This document shows positions 17,677 through 26,953 of a stretch of 64,000 nt of DNA, piece by piece. Below the pieces are notes generated by a model. That model ran no database searches. It saw only the letters and a list, made by a program, of their open reading frames with translations, and was not told the DNA's origin. The stretch is from Lachnospiraceae bacterium (GTDB lineage: Bacteria > Bacillota > Clostridia > Lachnospirales > Lachnospiraceae). The DNA is taken from NCBI GenBank assembly GCA_028689585.1, contig JAQVCW010000008.1, positions 54,398 to 118,397 on the forward strand, in the 5' to 3' direction. The stretch's first letter is position 1. Every line of letters begins with the position of its first letter. The translations under genes were made by a program, and so were the position numbers.

Positions 17677-18792
17677 ATGAATTTCAGAAAAATCAGCATG
17701 ATTTTAGCAGCGATGACTGCGACGGCAGGTTTGATGACCGTACAGGCTATGGCGGAAGAGACGGGGGATACCTGTAAAAGTTATCTGACCGGAGAGACCG
17801 TATCCACAGAGATTGGCCGTACCCGTCCCATCGCACTTATGTTCAACAATATTATCGATGCAGTTCCCCAGTATGGGATCGAAAACTGCGGAGTTGTCTA
17901 TGAAGCTCCGGTGGAAGGCGGTATTACCCGTCTGATGGGGCTGATGGAGGATTATAAGGACAGTGCCAGAATCGGTTCGGTCCGCAGTAGCCGCAACTAC
18001 TATATTTATTTTGCAAGAGAATGGGATGCAATCTACTGTCATTTCGGCCAGTCTGTCTATGCGGAGCCGATTTTGAACCTGGAGAGCACCAACAACCTGA
18101 GCGGACTTTCCGATTACGGCGAGACCGTTTATTACCGTTCCGATGACCGGGTTTCCCCGCACAACGTATTTACTGATTATGACCGCATTCAGGCCGGCAT
18201 CGATGTATGCGACTATGACCGCAGCTTTCCGGATACATATGAGGGACATTTTAAATTTGCACAGGACGGCGAAAATATAACACTGGACAATGGACAGGAC
18301 GCCATCGTTGTTATGCCGGGCTATTCCTATAATCATGCCCGTTTCGAATACGATGCTTCCACCGGTCTTTACAACCGTTTCCAGTACGGAGATGCCCAGA
18401 TTGACGGCAATACCGGCAGTCAGTTGACCTACAAGAATATCATTCTGCAGAACTGCGCATGGCAGAATTTTGATGCAAACGGATATCTGAGTATCGATAC
18501 CGTCAGCGGCGGAACCGGAAAATATATCACCAATGGAAAGGCAATCGACATTACCTGGGCAAAAGAGTATCAGGATCAGGATTGGGGAACCTATCTGACC
18601 ATCGATTCTGAATACTGCAGTATTCCGGTAAAACAGACGGACTTCACAGTGACTCGCTATTATGATATGGACGGCAATGAAATTACTTTGAATCAGGGCA
18701 AGACCTGGGTCAGTGTTGTTCAGGACACCTATGCGGGCGATACGGTGATTTCAGATGATATTACGATCTCCAGCGATGTAGTTGACAATTAA
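17677..18792 (+). CDS. DUF3048 domain protein, exported (YerB-like)
   Basis: A 371-residue secreted protein. The start is ATG 17677, preceded by AAGAAAGGGG; an upstream in-frame ATG (17653) lies inside the hairpin repeat and lacks a site. A signal peptide is clear (basic start, hydrophobic 7-22, AMAEE at the cleavage region), with no lipobox. The DUF3048 domain has RPIALMFNNIIDAVPQYGIENCGVVYEAPVEGGITRLMG and IGSVRSSRNYYIYFAREWDAIYCHFG, and the C-terminal part has the usual YVRYYD-like TVTRYYDMDGNEI segment. Bacillus YerB belongs to this family; the biochemical role is unknown to me. Three cysteines occur in the mature chain. Confidence 0.82.
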   Translation: MNFRKISMILAAMTATAGLMTVQAMAEETGDTCKSYLTGETVSTEIGRTRPIALMFNNIIDAVPQYGIENCGVVYEAPVEGGITRLMGLMEDYKDSARIGSVRSSRNYYIYFAREWDAIYCHFGQSVYAEPILNLESTNNLSGLSDYGETVYYRSDDRVSPHNVFTDYDRIQAGIDVCDYDRSFPDTYEGHFKFAQDGENITLDNGQDAIVVMPGYSYNHARFEYDASTGLYNRFQYGDAQIDGNTGSQLTYKNIILQNCAWQNFDANGYLSIDTVSGGTGKYITNGKAIDITWAKEYQDQDWGTYLTIDSEYCSIPVKQTDFTVTRYYDMDGNEITLNQGKTWVSVVQDTYAGDTVISDDITISSDVVDN

Positions 18793-18815
18793 TCTTTGAA
18801 TAAAAGAGGTTTGGC

Positions 18816-20474
18816 GTGAAGAACAAAGGAAAGAGTTCAAGAAATTTTCTGGTTCAGGGGACGATTCTGGCAGCAGCTTCTATTATTGCGAAAATAATCG
18901 GCCTGATTTACCGTATCCCCCTGACCAATATTCTGGGGGATGAAGGAAACAGCTATTATTCTACAGCGAATGAAATTTATTCTATTATTTTAATGGTGTC
19001 TTCATTCAGTCTTCCACTGGCTGTTTCCAAATTGATGTCAGAGCGCATTCACAGAGGTGAGATCAGAAATGCGAACAGAGTCTTTTTGTGTGCAGTGCGT
19101 TTTGCTGTGGTTACAGGCGCTGTGCTTTCTGTACTCACCTATCTGCTGGCAGGGCTTCTCACGAAATATGTGATGAATTTTGAACTTGCCAAATACGGAC
19201 TGCGGGTTTTGGCACCGGCCATCTTTATCTTTGCCATTGTGGGAACTTTCCGGGGCTTTTTCCAGGGACATTCCACAATGGTGCCCACCGCAGTTTCTCA
19301 GGTGATTGAACAGGTGGTTAATGCGGTGGTGTCTCTTGTCTGTGCGGGCATTATGTTCCGGTACGGACAGAAGCTGGCCGGCATAGAGGGCAATGACCTG
19401 CTGGGCCCTGCATGGGGAGCGGCGGGCGCTACCTTCGGTACAGTTGCCAGCGTGACCATCGCTTTGATTTTTATGATGGCAGTCTATACGGTCTATCATA
19501 AAAAATTTGCAAGACAGCTTCGCAGCGATCACAGCGACCGAAGGGAATCCTCTGCGAGAATTTACCGCATTCTGCTCATGACGATTTTGCCTATCGTACT
19601 GAGTACACTGATCTATAACATGAGCAACATCGTAGATCAGGGCATTTTTAATGCCATATTAAAAGGGCAGGGCTATACGGAAAAACAGTATGCCACGATC
19701 TGGGGCATCTATGTAGGGAAGTTCAGGGTATTGATGAATGTTCCTCTCTCCCTTGCCTCCTGTCTGGGGCCGGCCATCGTGCCCAGCCTGACGGCAGCGA
19801 TCACGAATCACAATCGAAAAGAAGCTGCCGGGAAGGTGGCCTCTTCCATACGATATACCATGCTCCTTACCATACCCTGTGCAATGGGAATGGCAGCACT
19901 GGGCGGACCGATCATTTCGCTTCTGTTTCATCCCGCCAGCGGTCTTCCGCTATCCTCCGGGATCATGCAGGCAGGGGCGCTGATGATTATTCTCTATGCC
20001 CTTTCCACACTGACCACCGCCATACTTCAGGGACTAGGCAGGCTGAGAGAGCCGCTGATTCACTGCGCTGTCGCACTGGCGCTGCATATTGTGTGCCTTT
20101 TTATCCTCCTGCGGTATTTTAATCTGAATATCTACGGGGTGATCTATGCAAATATATTCTTTGCATTTATTGTGTGCGTATTGAATGCACTTTCCATTAA
20201 ACGCCATTTATCCTACCGGCAGGAAATGTACCACACCTTTATTGCACCCGGGCTGGTCTCAATTATTATGGCGTTTGCAGTCTACGGGGTATACTCCCTG
20301 TTTCATCTGTTTGCCGGCAATACACTGTCCACGATCCTGGCGATTCTGGCCGGAGTGGTGGTTTACGGTGTCGGCTTAGTTGCGTTTCACGGAATTACGA
20401 TAGAAGAGATTGGCCGTCTGCCCAAAGGACATGCCATGATAAAAATATTTAGAAAGCTTGGTCTGATACGATGA
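18816..20474 (+). CDS. SpoVB/MurJ-type polysaccharide (lipid) flippase
   Basis: A 552-residue integral membrane protein of the MOP/MATE-like flippase superfamily, with about 14 predicted membrane segments. The start is GTG with AAGAGG upstream. The opening FLVQGTILAAASIIAKIIGLIYRIPLTNILGDEG is typical of the SpoVB/MurJ branch, as are SFSLPLAVSKLMSERI and GFFQGHSTMVPTAVSQVIEQ. In spore formers this branch acts in cortex or wall precursor export. The stop overlaps proB by four bases, which looks accidental to function but implies one transcript. Confidence 0.88.
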   Translation: MKNKGKSSRNFLVQGTILAAASIIAKIIGLIYRIPLTNILGDEGNSYYSTANEIYSIILMVSSFSLPLAVSKLMSERIHRGEIRNANRVFLCAVRFAVVTGAVLSVLTYLLAGLLTKYVMNFELAKYGLRVLAPAIFIFAIVGTFRGFFQGHSTMVPTAVSQVIEQVVNAVVSLVCAGIMFRYGQKLAGIEGNDLLGPAWGAAGATFGTVASVTIALIFMMAVYTVYHKKFARQLRSDHSDRRESSARIYRILLMTILPIVLSTLIYNMSNIVDQGIFNAILKGQGYTEKQYATIWGIYVGKFRVLMNVPLSLASCLGPAIVPSLTAAITNHNRKEAAGKVASSIRYTMLLTIPCAMGMAALGGPIISLLFHPASGLPLSSGIMQAGALMIILYALSTLTTAILQGLGRLREPLIHCAVALALHIVCLFILLRYFNLNIYGVIYANIFFAFIVCVLNALSIKRHLSYRQEMYHTFIAPGLVSIIMAFAVYGVYSLFHLFAGNTLSTILAILAGVVVYGVGLVAFHGITIEEIGRLPKGHAMIKIFRKLGLIR

Positions 20475-21292
20475 ATTTAATCAATCCGGAAAACATAAGA
20501 GAAAGTCTGAAAGATAAAAAAAGAATTGTAATTAAAATCGGCACCTCTTCCATTACCCACGAAGAGAGCGGGGCCCTGAACCTGACAAAACTGGAGATAT
20601 TGGTTCGGGAACTCTGCGACCTGAAAAATCAGGGCAAGGATATTATTCTGGTATCCTCCGGCGCCATAGCCGTGGGAAGGCAGGCGGTTCATCTTTCCCA
20701 CCGCCCTACAGAAATTTCGGAAAAACAGGCCTGTGCTGCCATAGGTCAGGCTCAGTTGATGATGATCTATCAGAAGCTGTTTCATGAATACGGTCATCTG
20801 GCGGCTCAGATTTTGATGACAAAGGATACGGTCAGTGATGCAACGGGAAAAGAGAATGCACTAAATACATTTGAAGAGCTGCTCTCCATGGGGGTGATCC
20901 CCATCGTTAATGAAAATGATACCATATCCACCTATGAGATCCAGTTCGGAGATAATGACCGCCTTTCTGCGATCGTAGCATCTTTGACACATTCCGATCT
21001 GCTGATTCTGCTGTCGGATATCGACGGACTCTTTACCGATGATCCCAATCACAACCCGGAGGCCAGATTTATCCCTCTGGTCACAGAGCTGAATGCTCAT
21101 TTGATGAAGATGGGCAAGGGCACGTTAAGCGATGTGGGAACCGGAGGCATGGAGGCGAAGCTTCATGCAGCCAGGATCGCCACCGATTCCGGCGCAGATA
21201 TGATCATTGCCAACGGAGCAGATTTTCATGTGATTCATAAAATCATTCAGGGGAAGGAATACGGCACCCTGTTTTGTGCAAACAGGAATTAA
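20471..21292 (+). CDS. proB: Glutamate 5-kinase (short form without PUA)
   Basis: A 273-residue kinase that phosphorylates glutamate in the first step of proline synthesis. The amino-acid kinase domain is complete: RIVIKIGTSSIT (about 18-29), ILVSSGAIAVGR, IPIVNENDTIS, FGDNDRLSAIVA, LILLSDIDGLFTDDP and GTGGMEAKLHAARIAT. The C-terminal PUA domain of the E. coli enzyme is absent, which is common for short ProB proteins in Clostridia. It starts inside the flippase stop (ATGA) and is followed by DUF896 and proA, giving a proBA operon with one insert. Confidence 0.95.
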   Translation: MNLINPENIRESLKDKKRIVIKIGTSSITHEESGALNLTKLEILVRELCDLKNQGKDIILVSSGAIAVGRQAVHLSHRPTEISEKQACAAIGQAQLMMIYQKLFHEYGHLAAQILMTKDTVSDATGKENALNTFEELLSMGVIPIVNENDTISTYEIQFGDNDRLSAIVASLTHSDLLILLSDIDGLFTDDPNHNPEARFIPLVTELNAHLMKMGKGTLSDVGTGGMEAKLHAARIATDSGADMIIANGADFHVIHKIIQGKEYGTLFCANRN

Positions 21293-21318
21293 TCAGAGAC
21301 AGAAAGGAACGCAATGCG

Positions 21319-21537
21319 ATGGATGATAATAAACTGAAACGAATCAACGAACTGGCGAGAAAAGCGAAAGCAGAGGGACTCACGGAAGAAGAACAGAGGG
21401 AACGGGCCATACTGCGGGAAGAGTATGTCGAAGCAGTCCGCCGGAACCTGCGCAGCCAGCTAAACAATATTGATGTACTGGGGAAGGATGGAAAAATCGA
21501 GAACCTGGGAGAAAAATATGGAAAAAAGGGACATTAA
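21319..21537 (+). CDS. DUF896 (UPF0291/YnzC-like) small protein
   Basis: A 72-residue protein. The start is ATG 21319 with AAAGGA upstream. The family pattern [47 protein letters not shown] is clear: a helical hairpin, then a short tail ([13 protein letters not shown]). Bacillus YnzC, an SOS-linked small protein of unknown role, belongs here. It sits between proB and proA, a position that says nothing obvious about proline. Confidence 0.88.
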   Translation: MDDNKLKRINELARKAKAEGLTEEEQRERAILREEYVEAVRRNLRSQLNNIDVLGKDGKIENLGEKYGKKGH

Positions 21538-21556
21538 TGTCGAAAGGGAGATAGGG

Positions 21557-22801
21557 ATGGATCTGAATGCGATTGGAAAATGTGCCAAAGATACGGAAAT
21601 AGTGGTAAGGAACCTGGGCAGCAGCAGGAAAAATCAGGTTCTGCTTCAGATTGCGGCAGCGTTTACGAAGCGCAGCGAATATATCCTGAAAGAGAATCAA
21701 AAGGATATCAGTGCAGCCCGGGAGAATCAGATGCCGGAAGGACTGGTGGACCGTCTTTTGCTGACCGCTTCCAGAATAGAAGCTATGTCAGAAGGACTGA
21801 GACAGGTGGCCTCTCTGGAGGATCCCATCGGAGAAGTCCTGGGCATGAAAAAGCGTCCCAACGGACTTTTGATCGGGCAGAAGCGGGTTCCCCTGGGGGT
21901 GATCGGCATCATCTATGAAGCACGTCCCAATGTGACGGCAGATGCCTTTGGCCTTTGCTTCAAGACAGGAAACGTGGTGATCCTCAAAGGCGGAAAAGAG
22001 GCCCTCTATTCCAATCAGGCGATTGTGACGGTGATTCAGGATGTTCTGAAGGAGTGCGGCATTCCCAGGGAGGCGGTCCAGTTGATCTCCTCCACCGACC
22101 GGGCGGTGACTTCCGCTTTTATGAAGCTGAATCAATATGTGGATGTGCTGATCCCAAGGGGCGGAGCCGGTCTGATCCAAAGCGTGGTAAATAACAGCAC
22201 GATTCCGGTGATTCAGACGGGAACCGGAAACTGTCATATTTTTGTGGATGAATCAGCAGATCTGGATATGGCGGTCTCCATTATCAACAATGCGAAAACA
22301 CAGCGGATCGGTGTCTGCAATGCCTGCGAATCACTTGTGGTTCATGAAAAGATTGAAAAAGAGCTTTTGGAAAAGCTGAAGACAAAGCTGGCAGAGCATC
22401 AGGTGGAGCTGCGGGGCGATGAAAAGGCGGCAGCCTGCATTGACGGCGTGGTCCCAGCTTGCGAGGAAGACTGGGGAAAGGAATATCTGGATTATATCTT
22501 ATCCATTAAGACCGTTTCTGCCATCGACGAGGCGATAGCCCATATCAACCGGTATAACACAGGACATTCTGAGTCCATCATTACCCGGGATTATGCCAAT
22601 GCACAGAAGTTCCTGGATGAGATTGATGCGGCTGCGGTCTATGTCAATGCATCCACACGTTTTACCGATGGATTTGAATTTGGTTTTGGCGCTGAGATCG
22701 GCATCAGCACACAGAAGCTGCATGCCAGAGGCCCGATGGGACTGCTGGCCCTGACCACCACAAAATATATCATATACGGAAGCGGCCAGATACGGCCATG
22801 A
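21557..22801 (+). CDS. proA: Gamma-glutamyl phosphate reductase
   Basis: A 414-residue NADPH-dependent aldehyde-dehydrogenase-fold enzyme, the second step of proline synthesis. The start is ATG 21557 with AAAGGGAG about 7 nt upstream, which gives the usual family length; ATG 21518 would extend it by 13 residues and overlap DUF896. Visible motifs are [57 protein letters not shown] and the catalytic cysteine in [15 protein letters not shown]. The C-terminus [22 protein letters not shown] is intact. Confidence 0.95.
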   Translation: MDLNAIGKCAKDTEIVVRNLGSSRKNQVLLQIAAAFTKRSEYILKENQKDISAARENQMPEGLVDRLLLTASRIEAMSEGLRQVASLEDPIGEVLGMKKRPNGLLIGQKRVPLGVIGIIYEARPNVTADAFGLCFKTGNVVILKGGKEALYSNQAIVTVIQDVLKECGIPREAVQLISSTDRAVTSAFMKLNQYVDVLIPRGGAGLIQSVVNNSTIPVIQTGTGNCHIFVDESADLDMAVSIINNAKTQRIGVCNACESLVVHEKIEKELLEKLKTKLAEHQVELRGDEKAAACIDGVVPACEEDWGKEYLDYILSIKTVSAIDEAIAHINRYNTGHSESIITRDYANAQKFLDEIDAAAVYVNASTRFTDGFEFGFGAEIGISTQKLHARGPMGLLALTTTKYIIYGSGQIRP

Positions 22802-22817
22802 GCAGAGGTAGTCAGAA

Positions 22818-24290
22818 ATGTTTAACACAATGAATGAAAATGAATTCGAAAAAATATTAAGTGAAATAGAGACGGAACAGCCGGCACCGGCCAGTGAGCC
22901 CATGCGTCAGTATTACTTCATAAAAAGAGCAAGACAACTGGTAAAGGAAAAAAGCGAAGAGCTGGGAAGGCCGCTGTGTGCAGGGGTGATCACCTTTGGC
23001 TGCCAGATGAATGCCAGAGATTCCGAAAAGCTGAAGGGAATTTTAAAGACCGTGGGATACGAAATTCCGGAGAAGGAAAGCGAAGAGGCGGATTTCGTGA
23101 TTTACAATACCTGCACGGTCCGTGAGAATGCCAATCTGAAGGTATACGGACGTCTTGGTTATCTGGGCGGCATTAAGAAGAAGAATCCCCATATGCGGAT
23201 CGCACTTTGCGGCTGCATGATGCAGGAGCCGGAAGTGGTAGCGAAGCTGCAGAAAAGCTACCGCTTTGTGAATCTGATCTTCGGAACCCACAATATCTAC
23301 AAGTTTGCGGAGCTTTTAGTCTCTTCTCTGGAAAATGAGCGCATGATCATCGATATCTGGAAAGATACCGATAAAATTGTGGAGGATCTGCCGGCGAAAC
23401 GGGCCTATTCCTTCAAATCCGGCGTCAACATCATGTTTGGCTGCAACAATTTCTGCAGCTACTGTATTGTCCCTTATGTCAGAGGACGGGAACGAAGCCG
23501 CCGCCCGGCGGATATCCTCCGGGAGATCAGGCAGTTGGTGGCAGACGGCGTGGTGGAGATCATGCTGCTGGGACAGAATGTGAATTCCTACGGCAAAGGT
23601 CTGGAGGAAGAAATTACTTTTGCCCGGCTTTTACAAGAGATTGAGAAGATCGATGGGTTGGAGCGGATCCGCTTCATGACCTCCCATCCAAAGGATCTCT
23701 CCGATGAGCTGATTCAGGTGATGAAGCATTCAAAAAAAATATGCCGTCATCTTCACCTTCCGCTGCAGTCCGGCAGCAGCAGGCTGTTAAAGATCATGAA
23801 TCGAAAATAAACCAAAGAACAGTATCTGGAGCTGGCAGGGAAGCTGCGCCGGGAGATTCCGGATCTGTCCCTGACTACGGATATTATTGTGGGCTTCCCG
23901 GGTGAGACGGAGGAAGACTTTGAAGAGACGCTGGATGTGGTGCGCTCTGTCCGCTACGACAGCGCATTTACGTTTATCTATTCCAAACGGACCGGGACTC
24001 CGGCTGCCGTGATGGAGGATCAGGTGCCGGAGGATGTGATCAGGGAACGGTTCGACCGCCTGCTGGCACTGGTGCAGGAGATCGGCAGGGAAATGTCTTC
24101 CCGCCTGCAGGGACAGACGCAACCGGTGCTGGTGGAGAGCATCAATGAACAGGATGCCTCTCTGGTGACAGGCCGTCTGGACAGCAATCTGGTGGTTCAT
24201 TTCCCGGGGGATGAGAATTTAATTGGCAGGATCTGCATGGTCAAGCTTTTGGAATGCAGAGGATTTTATTATATCGGTGAGAAAGTCTGA
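22818..24290 (+). pseudogene. miaB: tRNA methylthiotransferase MiaB, interrupted by an in-frame stop
   Basis: MiaB converts i6A37 to ms2i6A37 in tRNAs that read UNN codons. The frame runs 330 codons from ATG 22818 to TAA at 23808-23810 and then continues in the same frame, without loss of homology, to 24290 (490 codons in all, the usual size). The break reads IMNRK-stop-TKEQYLEL, where the family normally has a tyrosine, so one base change (TAT or TAC to TAA) explains it. The first part has the N-terminal cluster cysteines (GCQMNARDSEKL, NTCTVRENA, CGCMMQ) and the radical-SAM motif GCNNFCSYCIVPY. The second part has the barrel end (IIVGFPGETEEDF) and the TRAM domain. A truncated product should be inactive; sequencing error or readthrough are alternatives. 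mutS, mutL and miaA follow. Confidence 0.88.
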
Positions 24291-24300
24291 GGAGAAAAAC

Positions 24301-26949
24301 GTGGCACAAATTACACCAATGATGCAGCAGTATCTGGAAACCAAAAAACAATATCCGGATTGTATCCTTTTTTACCGGCTTGGCGATTTTTATGAGATGT
24401 TTTTTGACGATGCCCTGACGGCATCCAGAGAATTGGAAATTACGCTGACCGGCAAAGACTGCGGTCTGGATGAGAGGGCTCCCATGTGTGGAGTCCCTTA
24501 CCATGCAGTGGACACTTATCTGAACAAACTGGTTTCCAAGGGCTACAAGGTAGCGATCGGAGAGCAGATGGAGGACCCGAAGCAGGCAAAGGGAATTGTC
24601 CGCAGGGAGGTCATTCGGATCGTGACACCGGGAACCAATATGAACACCCAGGCGCTGGATGCTTCCAGAAATAATTACCTGATGAGCATTGTATGCGTAT
24701 CGGACCACTTTGGCATATCTGTAGCAGATATCACTACCGGAGCCTATTTTGTGACAGAAGCGGATCAGGAGCGGAAGCTGATGGATGAAATCACCCGTTA
24801 CACTCCGGCGGAGATTATCTGCAACCAGCCCTTTGAGATGTGCGGCGTGAACCGGGAGGATTTAAAGGAACGTCTGGGAATTACGGTATTCACTCTGGAT
24901 GACTGGTATTTTGACGATGAATTATGCAAAAGAAGCCTGAAGAATCATTTTAAAGTCTCTTCTTTGAACGGACTGGGACTGGGGGACTATAGCTGCGGCT
25001 GTATTGCTGCCGGAGCGCTGCTTCAGTATCTGATGGAGACACAGAAGACGGATCTTTCCAATCTGACCACTATCACGCCTTATACGGCCGGCAAGTTCAT
25101 GATTATCGACAGCTCCACCAGGCGCAATCTGGAATTGTGCGAAACACTGCGGGAAAAACAGAAGCGGGGTTCGCTGCTCTGGGTGCTGGATAAGACAAAG
25201 ACAGCTATGGGGGCCCGTATGCTGCGCAATTTCATCGAACAGCCCCTGGTGGAACAGGAAGAGATTGAACTGCGGCTCGGCGCCATTGAAGAGCTGAATC
25301 AGAATGCCATTGCCAGGGAGGAGCTGCGGGAATATCTGAATCCGGTCTATGACCTGGAGCGTCTGATCAGCCGCATCAGCTACAAATCTGCAAATCCAAG
25401 GGATCTGACCGCATTTAAATCCTCCATTCAGATGATCCCTCCCATCAAATACATACTGGGAGGCCTGGAAGCGCCCCTTCTTGTCCGGATCCACGGAGAG
25501 ATGGACGAACTGACGGATCTGTGTGATCTGATCGAGCGTTCCGTCGGCGAGGAACCGCCGATCACGATTCGGGAAGGCAATTTCATCAAGGACGGCTACA
25601 ACGAAGAGGTGGATCGTCTGCGGAAGGCAAAGACAGACGGAAAATCCTGGCTGGCGGATCTGGAAACAAGGGAACGGGAAAAAACCGGAATCAAAAATAT
25701 GAAGGTCAAATACAATAAAGTATTTGGTTATTATCTGGAGGTGCCCAACTCCTACAAGGGGGATGTGCCGGATTATTTCACCAGAAAGCAGACGCTGAGT
25801 AATGCAGAACGCTACATTACTCCGGAGCTGAAAGAACTGGAGAATGTAATTCTGGGGGCAGAGGATAAGCTTTACTCTCTGGAATATAATCTGTTCTGTG
25901 AAGTGCGGGATAAGATTGGCGAAAATATTGTCCGAATTCAGAATACCGCCCAGGCACTGGCAGGGATTGATGTATTTACGTCTCTGGCCCATGTGGCGGA
26001 GCGGAACAATTACGTGCGCCCCCAGATCAATACAAAGGGAACGATTGATATTAAAAATGGCCGCCATCCGGTGGTGGAACGGATGATCAGCAATGATATG
26101 TTTATCTCCAACGATACTTATCTGGACAATCATAAGAACCGGATCTCCATTATTACCGGTCCCAATATGGCGGGAAAATCCACCTATATGCGTCAGACGG
26201 CGCTGATCGTACTGATGGCGCAGATCGGCAGCTTTGTGCCGGCAGACAGCGCGAAGATCGGCCTGGTGGACCGGATCTTTACCCGTGTAGGCGCCTCCGA
26301 TGATCTGGCCAGCGGTCAGAGTACCTTTATGGTGGAAATGACGGAGGTAGCGAATATTCTGCGCAATGCCACGAAGGACAGTCTTCTGATCCTGGATGAG
26401 ATCGGCCGCGGCACCAGTACTTTTGACGGTCTGAGCATCGCCTGGGCCGTGGTGGAACACATCAGCAATCCAAAGCTTCTGGGGGCAAAGACTTTATTTG
26501 CCACGCATTATCATGAACTGACGGAGCTGGAAGGAAAGCTTTCCAGTGTGAACAATTATTGTATTGCGGTGAAAGAAAAGGGCGATGATATTGTATTTCT
26601 GCGCAAGATCGTAAAGGGCGGCGCAGATAAGAGCTATGGCATCCAGGTGGCGAAGCTGGCCGGTGTGCCGGATAGTGTGATCAGCCGCGCCAAGGAACTG
26701 GTGGAAGAATTGACCAATGCCGATATTACAGAAAAGGTACAGGAAATTTCCGAGGATTCCGCAAAGAAGCCAAAGGCGAAGCCCAGGAAATACGATCAGG
26801 TGGATATGGATCAGATGTCTCTGCTGGATACGGTAAAGGATGAAGACGTGCTGGTGGAGCTTCAGGAGCTGGATATCAGCAATCTGACGCCGCTGGATGC
26901 GCTGAATACCCTGAACCGCCTGCAGAATAAATTAAAGAATCGTTGGTGA
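24301..26949 (+). CDS. mutS: DNA mismatch repair protein MutS
   Basis: An 882-residue mismatch recognition ATPase. The start is GTG 24301 (MAQITPMMQQYLETKKQYPD) after AGGAG. The mismatch-binding Phe-x-Glu is in LGDFYEMFFDDA (about 25-36), followed by connector, core, clamp (about 400-560) and ATPase domains with Walker A GPNMAGKST (about 620), Walker B LLILDEIGRGTSTFDG and the signature ASDDLASGQSTFMVEM. The C-terminal dimerisation tail is present. It starts 10 bp after the miaB frame and is followed by mutL after 4 bp. Confidence 0.96.
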   Translation: MAQITPMMQQYLETKKQYPDCILFYRLGDFYEMFFDDALTASRELEITLTGKDCGLDERAPMCGVPYHAVDTYLNKLVSKGYKVAIGEQMEDPKQAKGIVRREVIRIVTPGTNMNTQALDASRNNYLMSIVCVSDHFGISVADITTGAYFVTEADQERKLMDEITRYTPAEIICNQPFEMCGVNREDLKERLGITVFTLDDWYFDDELCKRSLKNHFKVSSLNGLGLGDYSCGCIAAGALLQYLMETQKTDLSNLTTITPYTAGKFMIIDSSTRRNLELCETLREKQKRGSLLWVLDKTKTAMGARMLRNFIEQPLVEQEEIELRLGAIEELNQNAIAREELREYLNPVYDLERLISRISYKSANPRDLTAFKSSIQMIPPIKYILGGLEAPLLVRIHGEMDELTDLCDLIERSVGEEPPITIREGNFIKDGYNEEVDRLRKAKTDGKSWLADLETREREKTGIKNMKVKYNKVFGYYLEVPNSYKGDVPDYFTRKQTLSNAERYITPELKELENVILGAEDKLYSLEYNLFCEVRDKIGENIVRIQNTAQALAGIDVFTSLAHVAERNNYVRPQINTKGTIDIKNGRHPVVERMISNDMFISNDTYLDNHKNRISIITGPNMAGKSTYMRQTALIVLMAQIGSFVPADSAKIGLVDRIFTRVGASDDLASGQSTFMVEMTEVANILRNATKDSLLILDEIGRGTSTFDGLSIAWAVVEHISNPKLLGAKTLFATHYHELTELEGKLSSVNNYCIAVKEKGDDIVFLRKIVKGGADKSYGIQVAKLAGVPDSVISRAKELVEELTNADITEKVQEISEDSAKKPKAKPRKYDQVDMDQMSLLDTVKDEDVLVELQELDISNLTPLDALNTLNRLQNKLKNRW

Positions 26950-26953
26950 TGCT

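Noticed and set aside
24922..26460. A 512-codon open frame antisense to mutS
   Set aside because: It follows the reverse frame of mutS, is rich in His/Gln/Ile as reverse shadows are, and matches no family; mutS is certain.
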